Of a DNA stretch of 64,000 nucleotides, positions 1-10,200 are shown in pieces. Position 1 is the first letter of the stretch, and each line of letters opens with the position of its first letter. The notes under the pieces were generated by a model, which was not told the DNA's origin, did not search any database, and saw only the letters and a program-made list of their open reading frames with translations. The stretch covers positions 1 to 64,000 of the forward strand of contig NZ_JBMVQZ010000002.1 of the NCBI RefSeq assembly GCF_049537155.1. The letters are read 5' to 3'. This DNA comes from Limisphaera sp049537155 (lineage in GTDB: Bacteria; Verrucomicrobiota; Verrucomicrobiia; Limisphaerales; Limisphaeraceae). A program made the translations under genes and the position numbers.

Positions 1-28
1 CCACGGGGTATGGACGCCTTTTGGTCGC

Positions 29-343
29 TTGACGGATTGGACGGGATATGGTGCGGCCCTGGAGTGGGACGAGCTGGAGCGACTCCTCCGTTCGGGGACC
101 GGTGCGCGCACGGTCAGGGCCGCGCTTGGTCGTCCCTACAAAGTCACGATTACGGGCGCCTCTGAGGAGTTGTGGGAGTATTGGCTTCGGGTCGGGTTGG
201 ATGCCGACGGCCCCGATGCACCGGACGTATACATCCGGGTCCAGCTGACCAACGGCGCAGTCGCCGACTGGGGGCTGTCCGGAGCGAGCATGCCAGGTGA
301 GCCGTGGACGCCGTTGCGCGGGGATGGTTCGAGAGGCGAATGA
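29..343 (+). CDS. Hypothetical protein, possibly 5'-partial
   Basis: I do not recognise this 104-residue protein. The TTG at 29 is the first candidate start, but the frame stays open to the left edge of the window, so the gene may begin outside it. The sequence is acidic, with aromatic residues near EELWEYWLRVGLD and a later VYIRVQL strand, which suggests a small alpha/beta protein. Its position at the head of a region full of broken RHS genes makes an RHS immunity or accessory role possible, but that is inference from context only. Low-complexity GC-rich peptides do not explain it, so it is probably a real coding sequence. Confidence 0.45.
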   Translation: MTDWTGYGAALEWDELERLLRSGTGARTVRAALGRPYKVTITGASEELWEYWLRVGLDADGPDAPDVYIRVQLTNGAVADWGLSGASMPGEPWTPLRGDGSRGE

Positions 344-1586
344 GGGCGACTGAGAACGTATGGGTACGCGTGCATCAGAACCGGACTCCCGGCTGTGGAC
401 GCCTCGATACGCACGGGGGATGCAGCGCTGAAAGATGCACGTTCGAGAGTCAATGTCTGTGAATGGGTTCCTGACTGTGTCTGTGATCGGGCATATAAAC
501 AGGCCCGGTACTCCACCGCACGAGAATGCTGGCTTTCGTGCACAAACGACGTCGACGGAGGGTGCCTGGCTATGGAGACACGTGTGGAGATTGGTGCAAC
601 GTGAGCGTTGATGGCGGGCTTGGAGCGTACCAGTCAGGGTACAGATTGATCATGAGGGTGCCACATGGTTCTCGTCACCCAAACCAAAAGGTGGCTTTAC
701 CAGTCGGTAACCGGTGTGATCCGGGGGTGGCTCGTGGGTTATGGAGGCACTCAAGCAGCACCCTTGCGCGCACCGCGGAGAGTTGAAACCAGCTGTTTGT
801 CTCTGCAGATGCCCCGTCCAAGCAGTGCTTCTCAATCTGCCGGAGGGCCATGGAGCCTCACGTCAGGGAAGGCCAGCCTGGCGTTACTCTACTTCTGGCT
901 CAATGCAGCACCTGCTGGACCATCAGAAACGACCTGGCCATCTGCAAAGATGCATCAAACGCCCGACACGCCTTTTCGCACCGGATGCACAGCCGCCGAA
1001 AATGCTGCAGCCAGGTCTGCCTGCCGGCAGGCAGAGCACCGTACGCTCCACCACCCAGCGCCGACGATACGGCCGCAGCGACCGCCGATCTTGGGTCCGA
1101 TTCTCCGGCCGACGACTGCTCCGGTGCGGCGCAATCAGCTCCATGTCCCGGGCCGGGCGAAAGGCGGCATCTCAGAAGTATTCGTAGAGCCGATCGTGGC
1201 GGCGCTTCTCCGCCCGTTGACCGACCTCCTGCAGCAGTTGCTCAAACACTTTCTCCTGCACCAGCAATGAATGAATCGGTGAACTGCACTCTTGAAGCCG
1301 AACTGTCGCGGCAGATCGTTCCCTGTGGCACCGTCCTCAGGCAGCCAGAAGCTTCAGACCTGCGCGTGGCGCTTGTGAGTTGGAAGGTGGTGCCCTCATG
1401 GCGGTTCTTCAGAGGATCCGGAATGCGGGAACAAAACGCATGGAGCACGGCGGCACCTGGTGTGAGCACAAGATTGTCATGCGGTGTCATCTGTATCTGT
1501 CGAATGTTGTGGGTGAGGTTGGTCGAGTGGCCGGGCGACGGTGCAAGGCTGAAGAGGAGCAGGAAAAGCAACGAGCGAGGTGAGGT
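344..1586. other. Gene-poor accessory stretch with coding remnants
   Basis: I see no intact gene in these 1.2 kb; the open frames are short, overlap and lack family motifs. On the minus strand, 1392-1436 encodes a peptide containing FCSRIPDPLKNRHEG. It resembles FCARIPDRPKN in the IS5-type transposase fragment at 5895, so it is probably a second, more decayed remnant of the same transposase. A further minus-strand run ending near 1175 (EKVFEQLLQEVGQRAEKRR) looks like a helical C-terminus of a lost gene. Confidence 0.4.
1392..1436 (-). pseudogene. Short IS5-type transposase N-terminal remnant
   Basis: Translated on the minus strand, this segment reads FCSRIPDPLKNRHEG. The IS5-type fragment at 5895-6170 reads FCARIPDRPKNPMGG at the matching place, and the DNA of the two is recognisably similar. 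No further transposase sequence can be followed to either side, so this would be a very short, old remnant in the opposite orientation to the other copy. Confidence 0.3.
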
Positions 1587-2132
1587 ATGACTCCGCTTCC
1601 CGACGAGTTGCGAAACGAGCTTCTGTGGCTGCGCACCCTGATTGTCGGGGCGTGTGGTTTGTATATGCTGGCCTATTGGATCGGCGATGAGCGGGTTGCT
1701 TCGTTGCCGCCATTCATGGAGATGTCGAAGGAAAATGCCGGAGAGGGAGCACTGTGGGAGCCACCGATGTGGTTGCACTGGGGTTTGTTGTTGTTGTGGT
1801 ACGCCTCGCTCATAGGCACGGCATGCCTGTGGGGGCCGGCCCGTGGCCTGGTGCTGATATTGCTGGTGGTGTACGTGGTGATTGCGCTGATCGGCGGCGT
1901 ACAGGTCTATCTACCGGGTGAAGGGGCGCTGTTATTGGCTGCGGATGTCATGGTGGGAGCGGCTCTGGGTATAGCATTTCTGGGAAGGGTATCCCATTTG
2001 TTTCGGTGGTGTCCATGCTGTTTGCGGTCGGCAAGGCACGACAATCGTGAGCCCGGGTGCGCCGGACCTCGGTCGGCAACCGCGCAGGAGCCGAAGGCCG
2101 AGTCTGGGCGGCCGGGACAAGGCTTGCTGTGA
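1587..2132 (+). CDS. Small multipass inner-membrane protein, unknown function
   Basis: A 181-residue protein with about four hydrophobic segments: roughly residues 13-33, 62-82, 84-105 and 115-133. After these comes a Cys/Arg-rich tail (RWCPCCLRSARHD) and a polar C-terminus. A GAGG-type ribosome site lies just upstream of the ATG. I recognise no family. The Cys pair in the tail could bind metal, but the tail may also be degraded sequence, since the region around it is decayed. It stands alone between gene-poor stretches and shows no operon partner. Confidence 0.55.
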   Translation: MTPLPDELRNELLWLRTLIVGACGLYMLAYWIGDERVASLPPFMEMSKENAGEGALWEPPMWLHWGLLLLWYASLIGTACLWGPARGLVLILLVVYVVIALIGGVQVYLPGEGALLLAADVMVGAALGIAFLGRVSHLFRWCPCCLRSARHDNREPGCAGPRSATAQEPKAESGRPGQGLL

Positions 2133-2933
2133 GAACATTGGACGCGAGCTCGGTATAAGGAGCAGGCGGAGGGGCGGCATGTTCAGGAGAAGAGTTGCAA
2201 CCTGGCTCACGACTTCACCCTTGTAGTGGTGGCAGGACCTCGACGGGGACAGGGTTTCAGGGGGACAGACGACGGGTGTTGGTTTGGTAGCGGCATTGGC
2301 TGGAAGCCAGGCGGATTGCGGCCTTGCATGGCGCAGGGGGCAGCCGAAATGAGAGTCTGAAGGGCACAGCGGTGCGCCGGCTCTGGGAAGAACAAGAGAA
2401 CTAGCATTGCGTGTCAGCCCAACAGCTGCTGGCTGGGCAGAGGGGGCAAGGCATCTGCAGATGGACTTCGAAAAAACGGAGGATCTCGCGGCGGATGGTC
2501 AGGCTGCGGAAAAATCGCATGCAGGTTTCCCTTGCGTACATCAGCCCGTGTTGAAGCTGTGGCTACCTTGTGGATCACTGAGAGGCGGGACTGTGGGCGT
2601 CAGGGGCCGTAGTGGGACACTGGGAAGTACTGTGAACGGATGGCCATGGAGGGCAGGAGGGCGGACGGATACATTGGGGCTGGGGGAAAGGGGCTCTGGA
2701 CAGCGGACGTGACCTGTTTTGTGTCCTGCCCGGGAAAGGCAGTCGGCTCTCGGTGGCTTGACCGGCCTGGGTGGAGGGGCATTGGAAAACCGCCGGCTGG
2801 GCGTTGAGTTTCTGGAGAGCGCTTTCGGGGCGGCAGTAGAACTGCACGGCCGAGGGAGAGGAGTTCAGAGCCCTCAGGGCGGTGTGACAGAGTTTGTTGG
2901 ACAGGAACAGGGATCGTTGCTGGCAGCACGACC

Positions 2934-2956
2934 CCGCTGAATCAGCGGCCTTTTTT
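2934..2956 (+). terminator. Rho-independent terminator-like hairpin
   Basis: The arms CCGCT and AGCGG (2934-2938 and 2944-2948) flank a five-base loop, followed by CC and six T. On the plus strand this has the form of an intrinsic terminator, but no recognisable gene ends just before it. It may be the only surviving part of a lost gene, or part of the repeat that follows. Confidence 0.5.
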
Positions 2957-2989
2957 GCGTCTCGGTGGTCTCGGTGCCTCTGTGGTTGG
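2951..2989 (-). repeat. Dispersed 'cacagaggcaccgagacc'-type sequence
   Basis: The minus strand reads as a purine-rich tract of the form ACCACAGAGGCACCGAGACC, then ACCGAGACGC and a run of A. When translated it gives HRGTETTETQK. I have a general recollection of similar tracts recurring outside genes in environmental bacterial genomes and often being mis-annotated as protein. The claim that this copy belongs to such a family is from memory and not tested here. Confidence 0.35.
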
Positions 2990-3077
2990 AGCAGTATGAG
3001 AGCAGGATGATGAGGAGATTGGTTTCTGTGAGGAACGCGGGTGCCATGGATGCGGGCTTGTCCGGGACGGCAGGTGG

Positions 3078-4196
3078 ATGCACTATTGGGACGCAGAGAA
3101 CCGGCTGACGAGGGTGATGAGCTACGGAGCGACAGACCGGGGCAGTTGGTGTTGGGTGGAATGGAAGTACGATGCTTTGGGTCGGCGGGTGCGGCAGACA
3201 TCGTACGTCTTGAGCAACGGGGTGAGGCAGGTGGTGGGGGACTTGAAGTTCGTGAGCGATCCTGAGCTGTTCGGCCGGCATGTGGCGGAGTTGAACGCCA
3301 CCAACAACAGCCTGGTGCGCGCGTACATCTGGGGCTTGGACCTGTCAGAGACCCTGGACGGCGCCGGTGGTGTGGGCGGTCTGCTCTGGGTTCGGGTAGC
3401 CGGCGGTGCCGCTTCTGGCACGCATTTTGTGTGCTACGACGGCAACGGGAATGTGTGGAACCTGGTTTCGGCGTCCACGGGCTCTGAAACCGCCCGGTAC
3501 GAATACAGTCCCTTTGGCGAGCCCTTACGCCAGAGTGGCGTTGCTGCCTGCACCAAACCTTTCCGCTTCAGCACCAAACGCACCGAAGACTTCACCGGGC
3601 TGGTCCTGTACGAATACCGCGCCTACAATCCCACCCTTGGCCGCTGGCTGAGCCGGGATCCGATATATGACCTCGGTCAGCGGGCCTCTGGCAACAGGCC
3701 AGAAAAAATATGCCCAAATGATGCAATTTGGTTTTACGTGTTCGTGGGAAACAATTCGATTTGCGCAATCGATCTCAACGGCCTTATCACATTTGAAGAT
3801 TGTTCACCGGCAGCCCAGCTTATTTTGCAAAGGCATATTGACGAGGCCTGCCGCCGGATAAACGATGCCTCGTACGGATGCTGCATGTCGGGGAATTCGC
3901 TAGCCCGGCAAGTTCTACGTGGTCAACGCGATTTGTGTAGGACCAAAAACTTTCGGGTAAAATGCTTGCTTGAACCTGTCCCGCGTGTGGCTTGTGCGTG
4001 GGCCGATTGGAGGAAACGGACCATAACCACTCCTTTGACGTATTGGGAAGCGAGGCTTTGCGATTGGCCGTATTATTGCATACCCGCCAACGAGTTTGTG
4101 CACTTGGCGATCCCAGAAGCCAAGCACCCGACATGGGGCCGGGTTTTTAACAGGGTTCACGCATGTTTGGGTTGCGACAAGTACAGCACATTTTAG
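3078..4196 (+). pseudogene. RHS repeat-associated core with variable C-terminal tip, 5'-truncated
   Basis: This is the last 372 residues of an RHS/YD-repeat protein, normally a large secreted or surface polymorphic-toxin carrier. Visible parts are WDAENRL, a YD-type repeat (KYDALGRRVRQT), the core ending YNPTLGRWLSRDPI, and then NNSICAIDLNG. From about residue 225 the tip is unrelated to the second RHS copy, Cys-rich and of lower GC. The tip contains ANEFVHLA, which resembles a zincin HExxH with Asn for the first His. There is no signal peptide or N-terminal repeat array. Upstream, RHS-like sequence (LVRDGRW) continues to about 3036 in a disturbed frame, so the 5' part is lost. It is 70-80% similar by eye to the 4699-5877 copy through the core. 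Confidence 0.75.
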
Positions 4197-4203
4197 CTTG
4201 TAT

Positions 4204-4554
4204 ATGATTGTCCACCAAAGAACACGGGTGTATTTGAGTATTTTGGTATTAGTGGTTTGTGGGTGGGTTTTGACACACGAAATAGGGACGAGGCAAGTAA
4301 GGGAACGAATCTAGGCAAGTGAAATTCGACCGGCGTATCGGTCGGAGATGGAAGATATCACGGGCGCCGAAAAACGGGTGAGTCCGGGGCAGAAAGTTTA
4401 TTGGTGCCGCACCGTAGCGGTTGCGCCGTTGGCAGTTTACGCCGATTACGGTTGGCACACCGGTCCACTCGCAGGGGGAGGTGGCAAAGCAATTTATTTG
4501 TGGTTTGCAGGATTGTCTTTCCGGGTTTACACGCTCAGTAGCTGGGCAGCGTGA
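4204..4554 (+). pseudogene. Small membrane ORF interrupted by an in-frame amber codon
   Basis: An ATG at 4204, eight bases after the RHS stop, opens a frame beginning MIVHQRTRVYLSILVLVVCG, with one clear membrane helix. It meets TAG at 4312-4314. The same frame then continues without a stop to TGA at 4552-4554 (SWAA end), including an ATG at 4348. Read through, it gives about 116 residues with hydrophobic stretches. Its position directly behind an RHS tip is where an immunity gene normally sits, so it may be a broken immunity gene. No family is recognised. It could also be two unrelated short frames. Confidence 0.4.
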
Positions 4555-4587
4555 GGCAAGTTACGAAGCGTGAGACAAGTTACGAAG
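4550..4587 (+). repeat. Tandem 19-bp direct repeat
   Basis: Two abutting copies of a 19-mer, CGTGAGGCAAGTTACGAAG and the same with one substitution (GAGACAAG), occupy 4550-4568 and 4569-4587. They overlap the end of the amber-split ORF and precede the second RHS fragment, so they may mark the junction of a duplication or deletion. Confidence 0.6.
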
Positions 4588-4698
4588 TAGGGTGCCTACT
4601 TTTACAAGCGGCTATATAAAGAGGCCCACTGGCAGGCAGGGTTGGTTGTACTGACAGCAGGTGGGCTGCCGTAATTCCACGTAAACGGTAGGAAAGCA

Positions 4699-5877
4699 TT
4701 GCCTGTGGTAAGGCAACAGTTCGAGTACAGCTTTGACCACATTGGCAACCGGACAAAAACGGGCACCGGCGGGGATGAGAACGGCTGGAACCTGCGCACT
4801 GCAACTTACACAGCGAATCTGCTGAACCAATACACCAATCGCACCGTACCCGGGTACATCGACATCATAGGGGTTGCGCTGGCCACAAAGCCTGTGTATG
4901 TGAACGATGAGTTGGCTTATCGGAAAGGCGGGTATTTCCGCAAGGAACTGAGTGTGAACAGCGCAAGTGCACCGGTGTGGCAATCGGTGATTGTCGAAGC
5001 GCCGGGCGAACAGAGTGTCGGCGGGCACGTGTTTGTGCCGCGGACACCTGAACAGTGCGGCCACGACGCCGACGGGAACATGACCAATGATGGCAGGTGG
5101 AGTTTCACCTGGGACGCTGAGAATCGGTTGGTGAAAGTGGAGAGCCGATCCAACACGCCCCAAACATCCTGGCGGCGGGTTCAGTGGACATACGACGCGA
5201 AGGGGCGTAGGATAAGGCAGACAACGTCGGTGTGGACCAATAGCGCTCGGCGAGTGATCGAGGATCTGAAATTCATCAGCGACCCGATGCCAGTCAGCCG
5301 GTACATCTTGGAGCTGAATGCTACGAACAACTCACTGGTCCGGAGTTATGTGTGGGGCCTTGATTTTTCCGGGACGATGGATGGTACTGGTGGCGTGGGC
5401 GGGTTGCTGTGGCTGAACAGCGCCGCCAACGGCTCGCACTTCTGCACCTACGATGGCAACGGCAATGTAGTTGGCCTAGTCAGCGGGACGACTGGGACGG
5501 AAACTGCCCGGCACGAATATGGGCTATCGCATGGGCGGGACGAACCCATCCGCGTCACCGGACCAATGGCCAAATCGAATTCGTTCCGATATTCCACCAA
5601 GCGCACGGACAACACGACCGACTTTGTGCTGTACGAATACCACGGCTACAATCCCACCCTTGGCCGGTGGTTGGGCAGGGATCCGTTGACAGACACAGGG
5701 CTTAGGCTTGTATCACATACGCGGACCACGAGATTGGTCTTCGAGGAGACGTCTTACTTGTTGGTGCGTAACAACCCTCTTGGTAATGTGGACGTGCTAG
5801 GATTGTGCAGACCGGGTTGCCCTCGCACGGGGTGCAGGATCAGAATCGCACCGGCAGGTTATAAGCGTTTGAATTAG
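4699..5877 (+). pseudogene. Second RHS repeat-associated core, truncated at both ends
   Basis: This 392-residue frame covers the C-terminal RHS core: YD-type repeat FDHIGNRTKTG at the start, DGNMTNDGRW, WDAENRLVKV, TYDAKGRRIRQT, ELNATNNSLVRSYVWGL and YNPTLGRWLGRDPL. After NNPLGNVDVLGL only about 20 residues remain, so it lacks a toxin-sized tip. The TTG at 4699 is just the first start in an open frame; the preceding stop is at 4672. The N-terminal signal and repeat array are absent. An IS5-type transposase fragment starts within 20 bases of the stop, so insertion of that element probably removed the tip. It is a paralogue of the 3078-4196 copy. Confidence 0.75.
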
Positions 5878-5894
5878 AACGTATCCCAAAACCC

Positions 5895-6170
5895 ATGACA
5901 GGCGTTCGTGAGGTAGCCATTATGGAGTGTGAGCTGAAACGCACGGAGAGGTTGTTGGTGTGGTTCTGCGCACGGATTCCGGATCGCCCGAAGAACCCCA
6001 TGGGCGGCCACCCGCGGGCGGACAAGTACAAGGCGCCGGCGGGGATTTTCTGGTTGTTGGACAACGGAGGCAAATGGAGGGCTCTGCCCGAGAGGTGGGC
6101 TCGAAAAGCGCCGGGAACCGGATCTTGCAAGGACTGGTACGCCAGGAAGGGGTCGAGCGGCTGTAGCGGG
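5895..6170 (+). pseudogene. IS5-family transposase fragment (N-terminal)
   Basis: The translation contains FCARIPDRPKNPMGGHPRAD, then GIFWLLDNGGKWRALPERW. This matches the usual start of IS5-group transposases, in which a GRPRAD box is followed by a GILWVLRTGAPWRDLPERYG-like box (helix-turn-helix region). The similarity fades after about residue 85 (position 6150). None of the catalytic DDE region follows, so the element is inactive. The sequence directly upstream (5878-5895, AACGTATCCCAAAACCC) may be what remains of its left end, which is inferred and not matched to a known terminal repeat. Confidence 0.6.
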
Positions 6171-6580
6171 AGGCCGGCCGATTGGTGTGGCGCGGGTCTT
6201 GGGTGCCGGTTCTTCAACTGCTTGCTGAATGCGGTCGTCTTTGCTGCAGGCGGCGGATGGATGGCGTCGGATGGGTGGGGCGGGTGGAGCGCGTCAGGCG
6301 GACGGTTTGCCGGGGCCGGCCTGGGGTTGCGTGCGGGCATCCGGGGCTGGGCGGGCCGGACGCGCGGCAGCCCAAGGAGGCGGGGGCGGTCGATCTGGTC
6401 GTGGGGAAGGAGGTTCGGGGGCGGGTGATGGGGTACAGGGGCTGTGGCGGTAACGCGTGGGGGCGGTGGGTGCGGCGCGAGGCGTGGGAGACCTGGGGGT
6501 CTGGCGCGGATGGAAGGAGGACATGCGGGTGGCCGGCTCGGGGGAGAGTGGGGTGGCGGGCCAAAGATGGCAGGCCCGGA
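6171..6580. other. Very GC-rich stretch, no gene seen
   Basis: About 400 bases with strong G excess on the plus strand. The open frames on both strands are low-complexity Arg/Gly/Pro peptides without motifs. I see no RNA gene and no terminator for rluE, whose stop lies at the right border. Confidence 0.4.
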
Positions 6581-7216
6581 TCAGGGGCGGGTGAGGACGG
6601 CGCGGCGTTCGGCTGGGGTGAGTTCACGCCAGTGACCCGGAGGGAGTGAACCGAGCCAGAAGGCGCCGATGCGGACTCGGATGAGGCGGAGGGTGGGATG
6701 GCCGACGGCGGCGGTCATGCGCCGGACCTGACGGTTTTTGCCTTCGCGCAGTTCGAGTGAGATCCAGCAGTCCGGCACGGTTTTGCGGTAGCGGATGGGT
6801 GGGTAGCGTGGCGGCAGGATGTAGGGTGGTTGGGGGCCGATGGCGGGGGTGACGCGGTCGGGGTCGGTTTCCTGGGGCAGGACGTGCGGCGGGGGTTCGA
6901 GGAGTCGGGCCTTGCACGGGCGGGTGAGATAGTTGCCGATGGGGACGCCGCGTTCGAGTTGGCGGAGTGTTTCCGGGGTGGGAATGCGTTCGACCTGGAC
7001 CCAGTATTCACGGGGGTGAGCGTTGCGGGGGTCGAGGAGTCGGGTGATGAGGGCGGGTTCGTCGGAGAGGAGGAGCAGACCTTCGGAGTCGGCGTCGAGG
7101 CGGCCGATGGGGTAGACGCGCGGGGGGAGGCCGAACTCGCCGAGGGTGCGTTGGCCGGGGAGGTCGGGTGTGAAACGGGAGAGGACGCCGAAGGGTTTGT
7201 GGAGGGCGATGAGCAT
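6581..7216 (-). CDS. rluE: Ribosomal large-subunit pseudouridine synthase, RluE/RsuA-type
   Basis: Isomerises a uridine in rRNA to pseudouridine; RluE of E. coli acts on U2457 of 23S rRNA. The 211-residue protein starts directly with the catalytic fold (MLIALHKPFGVLSRF) and has no S4 domain, as in RluE and unlike RsuA or RluB. The catalytic aspartate is D41 in PIGRLDADSEGLLLL. The second family signature, EGKNRQVRRMTAAVGHPTLRL, lies near the C-terminus and gives high confidence in the family. An internal proline-rich loop (about 110-140) is longer than usual. It starts 26 bases after the FtsK-like stop on the same strand, so it may be co-transcribed, though a shared role is unlikely. The exact target position is inferred from the RluE-like architecture. 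Confidence 0.88.
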   Translation of the reverse strand: MLIALHKPFGVLSRFTPDLPGQRTLGEFGLPPRVYPIGRLDADSEGLLLLSDEPALITRLLDPRNAHPREYWVQVERIPTPETLRQLERGVPIGNYLTRPCKARLLEPPPHVLPQETDPDRVTPAIGPQPPYILPPRYPPIRYRKTVPDCWISLELREGKNRQVRRMTAAVGHPTLRLIRVRIGAFWLGSLPPGHWRELTPAERRAVLTRP

Positions 7217-7242
7217 GGTGACCCGGGCGGGTGGTTGCGATG

Positions 7243-10200
7243 TCAGGTGGGCGAGGAGACGGAGAGGGCGTGGAGTCGGGCGATTTGTTCGAGGGCGAGA
7301 TCGAACCAGGCGGTGTCGGGCAGGGCGTAAGGGCGGAAGGTTTCGATCCAGCCTTCCTGGCCGTGGAAGAGGAGGGCGCGGTGGAGGCCGAGCCGGTTGG
7401 CTTGGGGCGAGTCAATGAGGCTGGCGGAGTCGTTGGCGCTCATTTGGAAGAGGACGCGAAGTTCGAATTCTGCGATGGCCTTGCGGCTGAGTTGGCGGAG
7501 GAGATTGGCGTAGGTGTCGCAGGTGAGGATGACGTGGCAGCCGAGGTTGGCGCCCTGGGTGATGATGCGGTCGAAGATGAGCCCGGGGTGTTGGAGGGCG
7601 GTGTCGGCGTCGAGGGAGAAGGCGGCGTCCTCGTCGTAGCGGAGTTTTTTGTGGTATTGGATGCGGTGGACGAGGAGGAAGAGTTCGGGGTGGTTGGGTA
7701 ACGGGTTCTCGGTGCGTTGCTGGAGGTCAATGAGGAGGGAGCGGAGGGTTTCGTCGGTTTGGGCCGGGCGGACGAGTCTGGCGGGGTGAGGCAGGCGGGG
7801 CAGGAGTTGTTGCCAGAGGCTGGTTTCGGGTGCGTCTGGTGGGCTGGGGTCGAAGATGTAGAAGCGGGCGGCGTGGCGGGGGAGTTGCGCGGCGAGGATG
7901 ATGGGGGTGAGGGCGAGCATGGTGAAGGCGGCTTCGTCGCGGGGGCCGACGATGAGGAGGTGGCTGCCGCTCTGGCGGCGGAAGGTGATCTCGGTGGGGC
8001 CTTTGATGGCGTTGGGTTCGCCGAGCCAGAGTCTGGGTGTGGGTGTGGGTTGGAGGGCGGGGGCCTCGAGGAGTTGGCGGAGGAGTCGGTTGGCTACGAT
8101 GTGAGCGGGGGCGTTGCCTTCGAAGACGACGGGTTCGCGTGTGGCGAAGCGGCGGCCGTGGCGGGGATGGTTTTCGGCCAGGGACCGGACCTGGCGGAGC
8201 CAGAGGTCGCGTTCTTCGTCCGGGAGCCATACGACCTGGAAGGGGCTGTTACCCTGGAGGGCGCCGCCTTCATCGTTGTAGATGGCTTCGCCGGGCCGGG
8301 TGAGGTGGCGCGGTGCGGGGTTGTCTTCGTTGAGGATGAGGAGGGCGTCGGCCTCGTTGCATTGGAGGGCGATGCGGACGACCATTTGGCCCATGGTGGA
8401 GCGTGCGAGGGTGTAGGCGCCGCCGAGGGTTTGGGAGCCGAGCAGGACGTGGATGCCGAAGGCGCGGCCCTGGCGAACGATGCGATCGAGGAGGAGGGCG
8501 GCGTTTTGGGCGATGCGGTCGTCTTCGACGAAGAATTCCTGGAACTCGTCGATGAGGAGGAGGACGCGTGGGAGGGGTTCGGGGGGGTTGAGCTTGCGGT
8601 AGCCCGGGAGGTCCTGGACGCCTGCTTTTCGGAACAGGTCACCGCGGCGGCGGAGTTCCTCGTCGACGCGCTGGAGGACGCTGAGACCGAATTCGCGGTC
8701 GCTTTCGATGGCGACGACGCGTGCGTGCGGGAGTTTGTGGGTGGCGTAGCACTTGAATTCGACGCCTTTTTTGAAGTCGACGAGGTAGAACTCGACCTCG
8801 TCTGGGCTGTACCAGAGGGCGAGGTTGGTGATGATGACGTGGAAGAGGGTGGACTTGCCGGAGCCGGTCTTGCCCGCGATGAGGCCGTGCTGACGGGTGC
8901 CGCGGCCGAGTGCGAGGTACTGGAGTTTGGTTGCGCCGGTGCGGCCGATGGGGACACGGATTTCGTCGGTGGCGTCGGCGGACCAGAACTGGTCGGGTGG
9001 GGGTGCGGCGTCGGCGAAGGGGGTCTCGACCTTGAAGGCGTCGCGGCTGTGCTGGCCGATGCGGTGGAGCAGATGGGTGGCGAGGTCGGGTGGGGGCGGT
9101 GGTTCGAGTTCGAGGCGGGTGCCCTCGAAGTTGGTGTCGGCCAGGGTGAACTGGTCCTGGTGTGCGACGATCCTGCGGGCGGCTTTGCGAAGTTCGTCGG
9201 GGACGAGTTCGGGCGGGGCGGGTCTGCGGAGGTCCCAGTGGAGGAGGAGGTAGACGCCGCAGCGAGGTCCGCTGGATGCCAGGCTGAGGAGTCGTTTGAC
9301 GGCGAGGTCGGTGAAGTTGACGGGGAAATGGGCGACGACGAGGAAGTGATATTTTTCGGCGAGGCGACCTGCGCGTTGGTTGTATTCGGTGAGGGTGGCG
9401 TAGTCGTTGCGCAGGTACATTTGGGTGACTTTTTCGATGTGTTCGTTCAGTTCGGCGAGGCGATCTTCGATTTGGGCGGGTTGGGTCCAGATGCGGCCGT
9501 GGATGAGGCGGTCTTCGTAGTCGGCCAGGTGCATGAGGCCGGCGAAGTTCTGTCCGAGGCCGACGGGGTCGAGGATGGTGAAGGCGATGCGGCCGGGGGG
9601 GGCGGCGGTGAGCAGGCGGAGGATGAGGTTGTTGAGGGTGGCGACGGCGGTTTCGGCGCCGGTTTGTGCGGTTTCCAGGATGAGGGAGCCTTCGTTGGGG
9701 AGGGTCAGGAGGAGGGGGAGCTCGAGCTGGGCGGGTTGCGGAAGATCGAGTCCGTGCGCGGCGAGGTCGGCGCCGCACAGGGTGGGCAGGTGCACGGAGA
9801 GCCGGGCGAAGGGTGCGGCGTGGGGGAAGGAGTCGGGTGGGGACCAATGTGCCCAGGTTGGGTCGGACCAGGGGGGGAAGAGGGAGCGGGCGGCGCGGGC
9901 ATCGGCGAGGAGGCGGGCGTGGAGTGGGAGGATGGACTGGTGCCAGTCGGTGCGGATGCGTTCCCAAGCTTCGCGGTGGTTGTCCCGGAGGCGCTGGAGT
10001 TGTTGTTGGGTGGCGGTTTCGAGGGTTTGGCACTGATGCCGGAATTCGTCTTCCAATCGTGCCAGTTGATGGGCGAGGTCGGTTTCCAGCTGGCGGAGGC
10101 GGAGTTCGTGGAGGCGGCGGTTGGTTTGGTGGGCGCGGCGGGCCTGGGATTCGATGCGTTCGATGGTTTCGTTTTGTTGCAGGCGGGTGTCGTCGCGGAT

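Larger units (their letters stand above)
2133..3035. other. Gene-poor stretch between membrane protein and RHS remnant
   Basis: No credible gene is seen in these 900 bases. A terminator-like hairpin lies at 2934-2956, followed by a low-complexity tract at 2951-2989. From about 3036 the sequence begins to match the upstream part of the RHS core in a broken frame. Confidence 0.4.
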
